A stretch of 64,000 bases of DNA from Rhyacichthys aspro (lineage: Eukaryota; Chordata; Actinopteri; Gobiiformes; Rhyacichthyidae), in contig CM072156.1 of NCBI GenBank assembly GCA_036850595.1, forward strand, positions 15,324,326 through 15,388,325. The letters are read 5' to 3'. Position 1 is the first letter of the stretch; the number at the start of each line of letters is the position of its first letter. Both the position numbers and the translations under genes were made by a program. The notes beneath the pieces were generated by a model, which ran no database searches, had not been told where the DNA came from, and was given only the letters and a program-made list of their open reading frames with translations. This document shows positions 24,201 to 35,900 of the stretch, piece by piece.

Positions 24201-25288
24201 TAGTCCTGATGCTTTCATGCAAATGGCTTTGCAACTGGCCTACTTTAGGTAAGAACTGTATTTATTTTTATACTTTATAAATAGCTGTTTTGGAACCTTT
24301 TTATTGTATGTGCTGTATTTGCATTATAGGATGTACAATATTTGTTGCTCTACATATGAGAGTGCATCATTACGAATGTTTAAATATGGCCGAACAGAGG
24401 GTATTCGTGTAACAACCGTTGAATCTCTACGTTTCGTTCAGGCCATGGTAGACCCATCTAAACAGGTACTAAGCATGTAAGCATTTACAGCATTGTATAT
24501 ATGCTATGCCATTTGTCTTACTGGACAATGCATTTTGTCAACAGAACACAGACAGACTGGCATTGCTGTGCAAGGCTGTTCAGACACATAAGGACAACAC
24601 ATACAATGTAAGCACTTGTATCTGTCACTGTGCTGTATGTCTTTTGATTATATTTTATTTTTTATAAAATAATAGTCTTAAATTCATTTCGAGTGCAGAT
24701 TCAACTGAGTGGTAGGGCCTGCTAACATCTCATGACTCTTATCTTGCAAGAACCTGTCACATTACTACAACCTTACTATTGATTTAAAATGATTTGAATT
24801 TTATTATTTTCAGGCAATCCATGGACAAGGCATAGACAGGCATCTGCTTGGGATGAAAATGCAAAGTATTGTGGACCTGACCTCAATGCCTGAGATATTT
24901 ATGGACACTTCATATGCTGTGGCACAACATTATAATCTCTACACCAGCCAGGTTAATTTATAAACTATATTTACACAATGATAACTGTCTGTGACAACCA
25001 TGAAAATAATTATACATTGTCATGTTTGTTTGCTTGAATATTTATCCTCATCTCTTCCGTCTCGGTGTCCAGGTTGGCTCCAAGACAGACTGCGTGATGT
25101 GCTTTGGTCCAATGGTGCCAGATGGCTATGGAGTGTGTTACAATCCCATGGATGAGCACATCAACATCGCCATCACAGCCTTCAACAGCTGTGAGGAGAC
25201 AAACGCTGCCAAGTTTGCCCGGGCTGTAGAAGATGCTCTGTTGGACATGAGAGCCCTTTTGGAGGATACAGCTAGAGCCAAGCAGTGA
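20342..25288 (+). CDS. crat: CRAT, carnitine O-acetyltransferase
   Basis: Fourteen coding exons: 20342-20368, 21504-21773, 21939-22057, 22805-22858, 22962-23124, 23237-23411, 23499-23677, 23758-23858, 23928-24047, 24126-24248, 24330-24465, 24545-24607, 24814-24951, 25073-25288. Phases agree throughout, giving 627 residues (human 626). CRAT swaps acetyl groups between CoA and carnitine, buffering acetyl-CoA in mitochondria and peroxisomes. The catalytic histidine is His344 in YEHAPAEGPP. RMPVPVYTSPGVVLP, SGNRWFDKTLQ and DCVMCFGP (with the Met of the acyl pocket) are conserved. The STS motif reads YTS (553-555). The basic, hydroxyl-poor N-terminus, begun by a 9-codon exon, looks like a mitochondrial presequence. 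The C-terminus is RAKQ, not the RAKL peroxisomal signal of mammals. Adjacent adamts13 is convergent. Confidence 0.97.
21254..21295. repeat. (CA)n followed by poly(A) in crat intron 1
   Basis: About 23 bp of AC repeat run straight into 19 As, 200 bp before crat exon 2. Confidence 0.93.
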
Positions 25289-25677
25289 TCCCACTATAGC
25301 CTTCTGCAGTGTTTTAGTTCTCACAGACTGTATGGGAGTTGGAATTTACAAGTGCCAGAGTTGTGGCAGACCGCCACGCTTCTGCATAGATTCCCAGTGT
25401 GAGGCGTTTTGGGACTCCAAAGGAAATCCTTTAGCTGCTTTAAGGATTTTAATGTTTGTTGGTCAATGCATCTGTGAAACGAAGTGTGTGCTGTAAATTG
25501 TATATTTTAATATATTGTATAAAACATGACATGAACAAAACCTTTTATATATGTATATGTTTACCAGTTTACATTAACCCTAACAAAATGTAAACTATTT
25601 TCTTTTGCTTAGATTGCTTTAATCATGTGAGATCATTTTACAGTTACAAAACATCAAGATGTTTCCTAATGACTATA
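25289..25677. other. convergent 3' UTRs of crat and adamts13
   Basis: Only 389 bp separate the crat stop codon (+) from the adamts13 stop codon (-), so their 3' UTRs must share or nearly share this space. No canonical AATAAA is present for crat. On the minus strand an ATTAAA (25618-25623) lies about 55 bp after the adamts13 stop, with another near 25449. Confidence 0.6.
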
Positions 25678-26653
25678 TCAAAAGCGTATAAAGGAATATT
25701 CAGCTTTAAAGGTCCCTTTAAAACGCAGATAGTCTCCATGGAATTCAATCTCAGCCATGTTACCGGAGGAGTGCCACACAAACAACTGTTGGCCCTTAAA
25801 CACAGTGGTCTTCAGGACATCCATGTCCCTGATCTAAACAGGAGACATAAAACATGATAATTATTCTGCCTTTATTAATGAGTATTTATCAGCAGCGTGT
25901 ATGTCAATGAGTTTATCTATACCATTATGTATGTAGACTGGGAGTTTGTGGCATTGAAAACTAATCCAATGTGTTTTGCTTGAATTTTGATTTTCACTGA
26001 GGGAGGAGCGTTGATGAGGACTCTGCATGTGTGACTGCTGTTCAAGGTTGTGGGATTCTCAAAAACACCAATGGGAGCAAACAGCTGGATGTCACAAACT
26101 GCAGGTGGAGACAAAAATACATAACTGTTGGTAAGTATAGCAAGTAGACAACCTGGACCAAAGAATAGGTTGTATGCTATTTTTAACTTTTATTTCACAT
26201 AGGTATCACTTTATTTAATGACCACGCCCTAAACCTGACCTAAGTATGCTTCCTTACTCTGATGGTGACTTTTCTTCGTATTTTTCTGAGAGTTGTAGCT
26301 GAGAACCACTCCATTTCCAGCACTGAGCAGATTCTGACGTACCAGGAGGACATTAGTTCTGGTGGTCAATACACTACCTGCTACCTGCTCACACTTCTTC
26401 AAAAAGGACAGTCGATCAAAAAATGCCACATATTCCTCTGTAGGAAAACATACATTTACACAATCAACACATTTTAATATTAAATATTTCATTCTTGACT
26501 AAAGCTTACTCTTGCCGCAGTTCAAGGAGCCGGATTCCATTTTAATGTGAATCACTTCATCCAGGGGTCGACCTATTGATACTGTACAGCGGCCGGTCAC
26601 ATTTGTAAGGTCTATTGTGCCGGATTCATCCAACAGTAAATGACCACACACAC
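25678..26653 (-). other. adamts13: adamts13 exons 26-29: two CUB domains and stop
   Basis: Exons 26510-26653, 26258-26437, 25923-26098 and 25678-25833 (stop TGA 25678-25680). CUB1 starts CGHLLLDESGTIDL and includes CTVSIGRPLDEV, closely matching the human CGRQHLEPTGTIDM and IGRPLGEV. CUB2 starts VCDIQLFAPIG and ends in a compact C-terminus. In mammals these domains fold back on the spacer and keep the protease latent. Confidence 0.93.
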
Positions 26654-29600
26654 CTTAAAAAAGCACAATCTAAACGTATTACTATGATCAAAGCTCATTT
26701 TAAGAACTGGTAATAACTTTAGTGTTTATGCTTACTAACTGGGTGTGGGTGCTGGGGTGGTTGCAGTGATTGGTGGGATTGTGATTGCCTCTGTTGGACT
26801 TGGATGTACATGACCTATGCGATGACGTGGTGTTTCTTTTAGGCTCACAGTGGGAGATAGGCGTGGTTCTTCTGTGTGGTTAGCCAGCATTTTTGTACTT
26901 GCTTCAGTGATGCTTATGCTAGGGGTGGCAACTAATGCAGGTGGCTGGTCTTGGCATCCCATATTGCAGCCTTGAATGGTGATGGGCTTAGGCATGTGCA
27001 AACAAAGCAGAGGGCTGACTGGCTCAGGAGTTGAGGGCCCCATGCATGACACAGCTCTGGACTGGATCCCATAGCCACAGGTTACAGAACACTGGAGCGA
27101 CACCAGCAGCATGGTCAATGTCTTCATGTTAGGTCATTTTACAGTAATAAAAGCACTGGTAAGCATAGGTTTTGTGTTTGCCAATGCAGAGGTTTGGTGT
27201 CATTTTTCATCTTGTAGGAGAGTTACCTGGCTCCACGGCTTCACCTCCCATCTGAAGGTACACACTTGAACTAGACAGGGCACAGTGATGGCTGGTTTAA
27301 CTGCAGCATGGCAAGTATCATCTGGCACTACACTCTCCTTTCCATTGACAAACTGGACACAGAAAACAGCTCTCTGAGCTACACCCAAGCCACAGGACAC
27401 TGAGCAGGTCAGTGTCTGCAAAACCCTCCACCTGGACAGATGAAAGAAGTAATGACTCCATTTTACATATAATTGTTACTTCAAACATGTACATTTTATA
27501 ATTTACCTTGCTGGGCAGCTATGGGTGTTACATGCCACCACTGCTGTTGGTTTAGGAAAGTCTTTGCACTCTGTATCTTCCACAACTACCTCCTCTTTTT
27601 CTACTCCTATAGCGCAGTACAGCACTCTGTTGGCTACCCCTCCTCCACATGTGACACTGCAGACTCCTTGCTTGGAGCGCCACCTGCTTGTGAAAAACAG
27701 CATGTTGAAATGTGTACAAAGTCGGAGAAACAACAAACAGAAAATATTTTAAAGGACTGAAACATGTGGAAGTCTTACATGGGTGGGCATGGGGATGTGT
27801 TGCAAGTCTCAGAATAAGGAAGAGGTCTGGTAGAGGCATCACAGTGGAAGTCAGAGACACCCATTCTGGTCTGGTGGTCCACACAGGAAAACCACACCTG
27901 CAGGGTCCCTATATAAGCATCAGGTTTTGATTGATCATATTTCATAAGTACATGTTGTTTCTTACAGAGGAGATTAGTTGTCCTTTCACTTACCATTACC
28001 ACAAGTTTTTGAGCACTGGCTAATAACAGGGCTCCACACATACACAGGAGCTTGTCTTGAACGTGGCAACAAGCCAGCCTCTACCCTGGGCTGGTCTTGC
28101 TAAAGTAAAAAAGCTTTTTTAAATACACAGTAAGCTCTAGTGAAATCAAAAGTCTTGTTGTTCCTTCATCCTACCTCTCCTTCTGATTCCCATCCTATAG
28201 GGCAAACATTTACTACGCATGGAACAGTATCAGGTGGTCGAATCTGCTTCAAGCACAGGCTCTGATCCACTGTGGTATCCTGACCAGCTTCATGTCGGAC
28301 ACAAAACACTGCACGTTTAGCCTGTCCTGGCCCGCACACTGCTGAGCATTGCTCTGGCTCTGAGACCTGCCATCTGTGAACAAACAATTTAGGAAATGAG
28401 CCACCATAGTAAATACACCGCACAAATGGAGATGATAGTTGTTATACCTGGCAGGACAGTGGTGGACATTGCATTTTTCAACTGCATTTGGGGCAGTATC
28501 AGGTGTACATTCAGAATCTGATACATCTACAAGATCATCTCCATGTTCTTGGACACATCTAACAAGACGGACCTTCTCTCCTCCACCACACAATGTGCTA
28601 CAAGGCCCAAACTCCCCTGTTTCCCACCTGCAATAATGCATTACTTACATAATCTATTGCATAGCTGTGAATACATTTCAGTGCCATAAAACACAGTTAA
28701 ACCTTGGGGGACACAACGGGAGCTGGCAGGTTGTGAGGAGTAGCACCGATGGCATAGGTGTATCACAATGATGTTCTTTTAACTGTTCATTGGTGTCTGG
28801 ATCCACGCAGATATATATGTGCTTCTGAACACCTGAGGGAAGAGTGGATTAGCATTCAAGTTTCAGTTATTTTTTTCCGTGCTTTAATAGTGATTAATAG
28901 TGCCAAACCTGATCCACATGAGACTGAGCAGGGTGTTAAAAAGTCAGTCCATTTTCCATTAGGTTTGATTATTACTGAGGCACTGTTTTGAGTTGGTACA
29001 TAGAAACTGTAGCTAATGTTTGGATTTGTTTTTTCTCCATATTCCTTCCCATATTTGCGATAAACCTACATAAAAACACGTGTCAATGTAAAAGAACACA
29101 TGTATTATTTATTTCCCAATAGTTCTTCTGCGCTGACTTGTATATTTATCTCCTGTTGCACAGGTCCAGGCACGAACAGCTCTTCCATCTCAGGTAAAAG
29201 GTCAGGGGTCAGGTGAAGACGATATTCCAAGTGATTATCATCCAGTGGGGAGGGGTGTGTCATATTCAAAGCCATGCTTCCCCTTCCAGACAGAATATAC
29301 TGGCCTTCAACTATAATAGCTGGTGAAATCAATAATAGGCACAGCAATTATATTATGGTTATGAAAATAATGAAGATATTGAAACTGATACCTACCTATA
29401 TGTGTAAAGAGAGGTGCCCTGTTTATAACGTGAACTTGAGTGGCATTCACAGGCAGAGACAAAAAGGTAACATACTCTGAAATGTTACGATATTACATTA
29501 GTAAGTAGTACACTCCACATGACAATAAAATAAGTAATCTTTCTTATAATGTAAGCACATTTATGTCATTTTTGGCTAAAATAATAATATTCAATATGTA

Positions 29601-30067
29601 GTCACTGTTTATGATTTCTATGATCTATGAATTATTTGATGTTGATACCTTTTGCCAGACCACCAGTGAAGGTATCAGAGGTCAAAGTGCAGGATGATCC
29701 ATCTCCGCCACACACTCCACACTGGTCATGCACTTTTCCAGAAAGCAGAACACCGTCACAGCCAAAGTGCTTCACCAAGACAAATCCAACTCATTAGAAA
29801 AAAACAGTTGTAAAAACACCAGAGTATGTGAGCTGTATTTCCAATTGGTCTTTTTCAGTATCAAGTAGTTCTACCTGGCATTTCCCTCCGAGACAAGCAG
29901 CTGTGGAGCCAAAGGGAGGAGGGCTGTCTAACTCACAGCGTGTTCCATCAATAAACTGAGACCCACGGCTCACTATAAAGTCTTCTCCCTCTGACTGGCA
30001 CATGTACCTGCACTGCTCATCTCCTGTTTATTAAATCCAGAAAATGTACCTTTAAAATTATACAGTT

Positions 30068-30105
<38 letters not shown>

Positions 30106-32903
30106 TGTACCATTTTTTTTTTTTACAATATCCGATTTAATAGCAATCATTTATATTTGTCTTTTTTTCTTGAGGCTTACCTTTTGCAAAGCCTATAGCA
30201 GGAGTCCAGGTGTAGAAAGATGCAGTGTTTGGTTGCAGGTAGAGCGGGTGGAGGTCTGTTTGAGAACACTGCTCTGCCATAAAATCCAGCTGAGAGTGCA
30301 CACATGGCTACAGCAGCATGAGTGGTAAGAAAGAACATTACATATCATTACATCTAAACATATAGTAAGATTTCCTGTAAAAATAGAAATTTATAGAGTT
30401 ATAGATTTAAAAAAGCTTTGTTTGCTAATTGAGTGAACTGTATTGATGACTACATAGAGGAACTGTAAACATAACCTACTTTTTGGTGACAAAGTTCAGC
30501 CTGAATATCTAGACCCACACATTGTTGTCCTCCAAAAGCTGGTCTGAAAAATAACAGGACATTTTTTGTAATCTTCTCAGCTGTTATGACTGCTGTTTGC
30601 ATCAGATTACTTACCTTGGGTTATTGCATTGCCTTGTGCGATGAGTGATTCCTCCACCACAAGTCCGAGAGCAGGGGGAGAAGTCAGACCAGCTGGACCA
30701 GGAGCCATGGACCACCACAGAGGAGCCAAGCTCAACTGGCGACACACAACGGCCCTTCAAACACCACTGTAGGAGAGAATAAATTGCTGATATAGTATAT
30801 ATAACAGGATGTTTTGATTAATTTTATGCTATGTTGTTAAGACCTATACCTGATTAAGGCCACACTCTGTCCCATCCAACAATGGGACCAACAATCGTTT
30901 GCAAGAGCTGTCATTTTTGGGTTTAACGTGACAGGACAAAACACGACATGGTGGCTGAAAGAATTAAGAAAAAAAAACCCTCAGCTCTGAAAATACTCAA
31001 TACCACTGCTATTTTGTAGTTACATGCCATCTGGTGGCACTAAACTGCAATAACATCTTACTAAATCTGAACTGGTGAAAGTGCAGGCTCTGGCAGCTTT
31101 ACCAAAAGCTATTCGACATTGGTCATCAGCTCCATAGTACAGACCAGGTTTCCAGTCCTGAAGAGAGCCTCCCAGTACAGGCAGGTCTTTCACACATTCA
31201 GCTTTTCCATTACTGGAAACATTAAACCCACAAAAGTCTATAAAGAAGATGTTTTTACATAATAAATGAATAAGCTTAATTAAGATAAAACATGTCAGCT
31301 GGTTAATTTCTCCTTACACAGTGAAAACACAGGGAATTGTTTTTTTGAACAGCTGCTCTGAACAGGTTGACCCACCTGAAGAATGTGAGCAGCTGCTGCC
31401 TGCTGCAGGGGGACCAGGTCAGATCCACACTGTTGTAGCCACCATCTGAGGCCATCATGAATCCACTCCTGCTGCAGGTGTTTCCCTCTCCATCATGGTT
31501 GATCCCAAAGCTTGGTAATAAGGCTAACTGATTAGTAAAAGTAGCTTTGATTTAAGTGCATAGAGGCTTTCTCAGTGTACGCATAATGGATAAACAAAGC
31601 AGTTTATTACTGTTTTTGTTACCAGATGTAATCTTTTTGTTTGACTCACTTTTACCTGTGACCAATTTCATGAGCGATGGTTATCCCCAGGTCAAAGCCT
31701 GTGTCCTCTGTAATGACACAGCTCCACTCCTCAGAGCACACACCACCCAGCTGTGCTACCCCCCTGACCTGTTTGTTCCCATCAGGTAACACCAGGTCAT
31801 ATCTTTTAATGAGAATGAAAACAATGCAATCATAGACACTCAACATATTTATGAACTGCAAACTGCAGCATGCAGCCTACCTTGTAATGTACAGCAGAAG
31901 ATCAGTGTGCAGAGGGTCTGTGTCATTGGAGGGGTTTATTCTTTTTCCCCAGTCACAGACACTTTTAAGAGAAGATGTGATGTCTGTAGACATTTGGATC
32001 TCTGGCTGTATGAAAAAACATCCAAATATTAAGGTGCATATACGTTTTGTTAAAATATAATAAATGTAATGAAAAAGTGAACTTTTTACCCACCTCTGGC
32101 CCCGTCAGGATAATCATCCGGACCAGGTGCACTCTCATATTGGCTCCCAGAGTCATGTCTCTCAACAGCTCCGAGGCCTGGGTGGAAATTGGAACATTAG
32201 CTAGATTAGTATACATGTATGCTCTGTCTGCCCACTATTGGAGGGCATTTTGTATTTGGTTACACAAGTATTACTTTATCAAATACGGACATCTAATGTT
32301 CAATAGATTAACATACAATATTTAGATTGGTAAGGACGTATCTTTCTGTGTCCTGCTTGTGGACCTCGTAAACATCTGGACCAACCACAACCAGTAGTTC
32401 CAAATGTGTGACATCAGGCACTATTATAGAGCGATGCAGCCGTGGGTACACTGCAAACGAGAACAGTGTTTTTAGGCTACATATTTGTATGAGATAAGGG
32501 GTCAAAATAAAGCATACCTGAGTCATCAGAAGAAGAAGAGCTGATATTTACATTTGTGTCCCATAGACCGGAAGACTGGAATGAACATTTGGACAACACA
32601 AACAAATTATAAAAAGATGTCTTTACAATAAGGATTATATTTAAAATTCCAGGGACAATACAAAGCTACGAGTTTCAGTTTAAACCTGGTAAGGAATGGC
32701 AGCTGGTCAGGTATTTTCATAGCACGATAAACAGTTTCAAGTTGAAGAGTTCAATGTACTTTGCAGAGATCCAGTGCAGTGGAATCACTCACCGCAATGC
32801 TTTCATTCCCCGGCAGCTTTCCACCTACCTTGTACAATGGAGATGTCATTAGGGTAGTGGAGCTAGGCCACAGCAGCAGACAGAGCAGAATCATAAAAAA
32901 CAT
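25678..32903 (-). CDS. adamts13: ADAMTS13, von Willebrand factor-cleaving metalloprotease
   Basis: Twenty-nine coding exons, the number known for human ADAMTS13, give about 1391 residues (human 1427). Order: signal peptide (MFFMILLCLLLW), a very short propeptide, metalloprotease with HEIGHSFGINHD, disintegrin-like domain, TSP1 repeat, Cys-rich domain and spacer, seven more TSP1 repeats, a linker and two CUB domains. The presence of CUB domains and LELLVVVGPDVYEVHKQDTER separate it from other ADAMTS genes. The secreted zinc protease cleaves von Willebrand factor to limit platelet-rich thrombus. All introns are GT-AG with agreeing phases except at exon 11/12, where one extra base breaks frame (see findings). 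Introns are short, mostly 75-200 bp. Exon lists are in the four domain entries. Confidence 0.96.
26740..29065 (-). other. adamts13: adamts13 exons 17-25: TSP1 repeats 2-8 and linker
   Basis: Exons 28909-29065, 28703-28832, 28448-28627, 28175-28373, 27994-28099, 27779-27908, 27507-27683, 27227-27431 and 26740-27091. Each repeat has a tryptophan and a CSxxCGxG core: CSVSCGSG, CSTLCGGG, CSAVCGPG, CSKTCGNG, CSVTCGGG, CSVSCGLG and CSVTCGYG. With the one in exon 10 this makes eight, as in mammals. Exon 25 continues into a Ser/Thr/Pro-rich linker of about 70 residues that separates the last repeat from the CUB domains. Confidence 0.92.
29138..30954 (-). other. adamts13: adamts13 exons 9-16: disintegrin-like end, TSP1-1, Cys-rich, spacer
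   Basis: Exons 30850-30954, 30615-30766, 30480-30544, 30181-30307, 29875-30023, 29649-29769, 29396-29476 and 29138-29319. Exon 10 holds the first TSP1 repeat (WSSWSDFSPCSRTCGGG). Exon 13 has SRGSQFIDGTRC where human ADAMTS13 has an RGD. Exons 14-16 cover HFGCDGVLLSG and the spacer, which in mammals binds the unfolded vWF A2 domain. Exon 16 ends CAA|GTCAGC, a weak donor, but the join to VYRKYGKEYG in exon 17 fits the family. The frame break lies between exons 11 and 12. Confidence 0.9.
30074..30102. repeat. short (TA)n in adamts13 intron 12
   Basis: About 14 TA dinucleotides in the intron between exons 12 and 13 of adamts13. Confidence 0.9.
31062..32903 (-). other. adamts13: adamts13 exons 1-8: signal, propeptide, metalloprotease
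   Basis: Exons 32829-32903, 32518-32575, 32317-32450, 32094-32177, 31881-31999, 31656-31802, 31376-31510 and 31062-31212. The signal peptide lies in exon 1. The propeptide is only about 25-30 residues and ends at RLHR, a minimal RxxR furin-type site, matching the unusually short ADAMTS13 propeptide. Zinc ligands are His201, His205 and His211 in HEIGHSFGINHD, split across exons 6 and 7. A Met-turn-like FMMASD follows. Exon 8 (GLYYGADDQCRIAFG) begins the disintegrin-like domain. Confidence 0.93.
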
Positions 32904-35900
32904 GCTTCCCCTCTTCCTGTGTGTCTACCTGCTCTGCCTTTCAAACTAGAGAACAATATGTGATCCTCCTACTCAGCAGGATCGCAGCCAACGGATATGA
33001 GGATGAGTTTCATGTGTTAGGTAAACAGAAGGTACAAAGTTGATCACCTACGTCACTTGTGTTGCTTCCAATGTTTCAAATTGTTCAGGCTTCTCTTATT
33101 GGCTGTTTCCTCTTTCCTTTTTGTGTGTGCACTGGGACTAATATCTTCTCATTGATTGATACTGAAGTAGTGACTTTCGAAGAAGCAACACAGGCAATTA
33201 ATGATACTTTATTCTTTTACTCATATTTCCCCAGAGGTTTATTGTAAGTATAACAGTTTAAGTTGTGTTGTAACAATCTTGTTTTTACAGTTGTTCACCA
33301 TCAGGGGGCACTCGAATGCCTGTGTATGAACTGAAAGGGGCTTGGAGGGAGCAGAAGCAGTCTCACTCATCACACGCCTCCACAGAGAAGTGTAAGAAAA
33401 TAACATGCCTTATGTCCATAGCACACATTATCTTATGCTAAATCATTTCGAATACAGAAAACAATAAGAACTAAAGATTTAGTTTCTATAAAGACTATTT
33501 ATTATTTATATAACAAAAAGTCAGCCTGTGTCAAGTGCAGTTTAATGAATTGAACTCTTGAATGAATTTCACCTCTAAGCTGTGGAGATAATTTAATAAA
33601 GACATAATTTTAATATATATATAGTCTTGTCTTACCACCTGGAGTTCATTCAAAATTTAGAGAAAACCTAAATTTTACTTTTACAGATGAGTGCTAAAAT
33701 CTACTGTTTTCCCAGTACTGTTCTTGCGTCTGTTCCCTTCTTCCCCAGGGAGTGTGCTTTAGCTCTGTCGAGCTTAGACTCAAGCCCCATCTGCCATTAG
33801 TCTGCCAGATATCTGGCTGTTGTCAGTCTAAATTAACAGCTGGGTGTCAAAGGCATTACACCAGCATCAATGCTACTCTAATACCTCAATGCCCCTCTCT
33901 GGATTTAACAAGCATAAAAGACTGCTTGTTAAATGGTGTGTCTGTGGTCATGTCAGCTCAAGGAAGGGTGGAGATTGCAAATTTATGATGTTTTAAATTA
34001 TACATATCCCGCCATATGCGATACTGATAATGCCTCAGGAAAATGTTGCTTAGTGGCTTCTGTGAATCTTCATGGCTTCACATAAGTAATTATTACAGCT
34101 CCAAAAAAGAGCATTCTATTTTTATGGAAAGGTAAACATTTTGTTGTTTCATAACATATATGGGTATATATACTATATATACTTTTTATCCAAACCCACT
34201 TTAGAGCAGTTAGCAGCATTACATGTGACTACCATACATGAACATTTGATTAACTAGAATTTTGCAGTGTCACTGACCTGTCCACATTTCATTTTGATGC
34301 ATTTATTTTAGAGTGCTCCTGGTTAGTACTTAAAAGGATTTGGCTAAATCTGTGGTTTTGTTCTTCTGTCCATCTGTCACATTCTAACAAATGATTACTG
34401 GCTACTGTGTGTTCAGATGATTTAGCATTAGGTTTGGACATGCTTCAATAACAAATATTTATATACAAAACAATCAGGATGCCATTAATAATGTGCTACA
34501 GACTGTGCTTACAGATGTGACAGCACAAGAACCTGTCCGCTATTTTTAACGCTCAAGTTATTATAGCCAAGTTGTCTTGTTTAAATCCAGCACACCTATC
34601 TTTTGTGACTTCCTGAAGTCCCATTTTGTTCAAAGTTAGCTTTGTGACTATTTATAAACCTGCCATAGTGATGGATCAGATGACTCAAAGTTAGAGCAGG
34701 TAAAATGTCATAACATCTTCAAATATATACAGGTTTCAAAATTGTTAAATGTTTTGTTTCTGTTTGATTCCCTCTTTAAGTCATTAGATGAAGTATTTTG
34801 CAGCCTTGGAGTGTGGAATGTGTCACTGTTGATGTTGATGGTAATAGTGGTAATAGTATGGTGATATGAGGCACCTCAAAATACAGATATTTTCCCAGGC
34901 TTTGTTTTCCCCAGTATTTCCCCAACACACAGAATGTCGGTACATTAGATTGATGCCCTTGCACCACTGATAATCAATATGCATTGTGGTTTGTGATAAA
35001 TGGACAAACATGTGCAAGTAATTACATAGAACTCTTTTCTGGGAAAGGGCTTTTGAATTTTATCTATGGTAAAATGTAATGGATTTCCTATCACTAAAGT
35101 TGTAAGTCAAGCTGGAATATGATCTACAACCTTGCATAGTATGTAATATCTGTTCAGAACATACATATTTATCCAACTGGATGTAGATGTCGTTTTGTAG
35201 AATCATGGTGTCTGTCTGATTAGACTAAAGAGAACTACCTGATCCAATTTCCATTAATTAATTTTCCCATTTAACCATGGCTTCTTTCCTCTTGCTTTTA
35301 TTCCAGTGAGACTTCTGTAAATGCAGCAGTCTGTAATGAGGGACTGCAGAGAAAGGCAATGAATACTAAGCTGGTCAAGCTAGACAGCCTACACTCAGAT
35401 TCAACTCTCCCAATGAATGTGCCCCTAGCTTCTACTGGGTTATAGAACAATAGCGAGGCAGTTGTTAAAAAGACAAATCCCATAACTGAACATCTGTGGT
35501 CTCATTATGCAGTAGGCCTTCAGGAAAACACTAACCAGAAAGTTTGGATGCTAGGGGAGTTTAAAAGTTATGGTTAACAAATGAGATAGATAGAACTCAT
35601 GGGAAAATGATCATCCCTGTATTCTTCACATGGACTTATATGAAATCAATTCACAAGACTGGAGGACATAAATCTTCCTTACTTCAATTTGAATTCCTTT
35701 CCTCACTGCCTCATAAATCATTTTTTCTGTCTTGCTCACTTGGCCGGCTTCATTCTTTCAAATCAATATTTTTTTTTTTTTACCAAGGCCATGTTTTGAC
35801 GCTTAACCCGAATTGTATGTCGATTGTACGTACCGTTTTATTTATGTTCTAGTCAATCGTAAAAAGAGCTAATTATAGCCCAAAGTGATCCGTGGCACAG

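Noticed and set aside
27092..27127. Upstream extension of adamts13 exon 25 with an in-frame ATG near 27127
   Set aside because: The homologous join is WSQ|CSVTCGYG at 27091; the extension is the intron tail with its polypyrimidine-like sequence read through.
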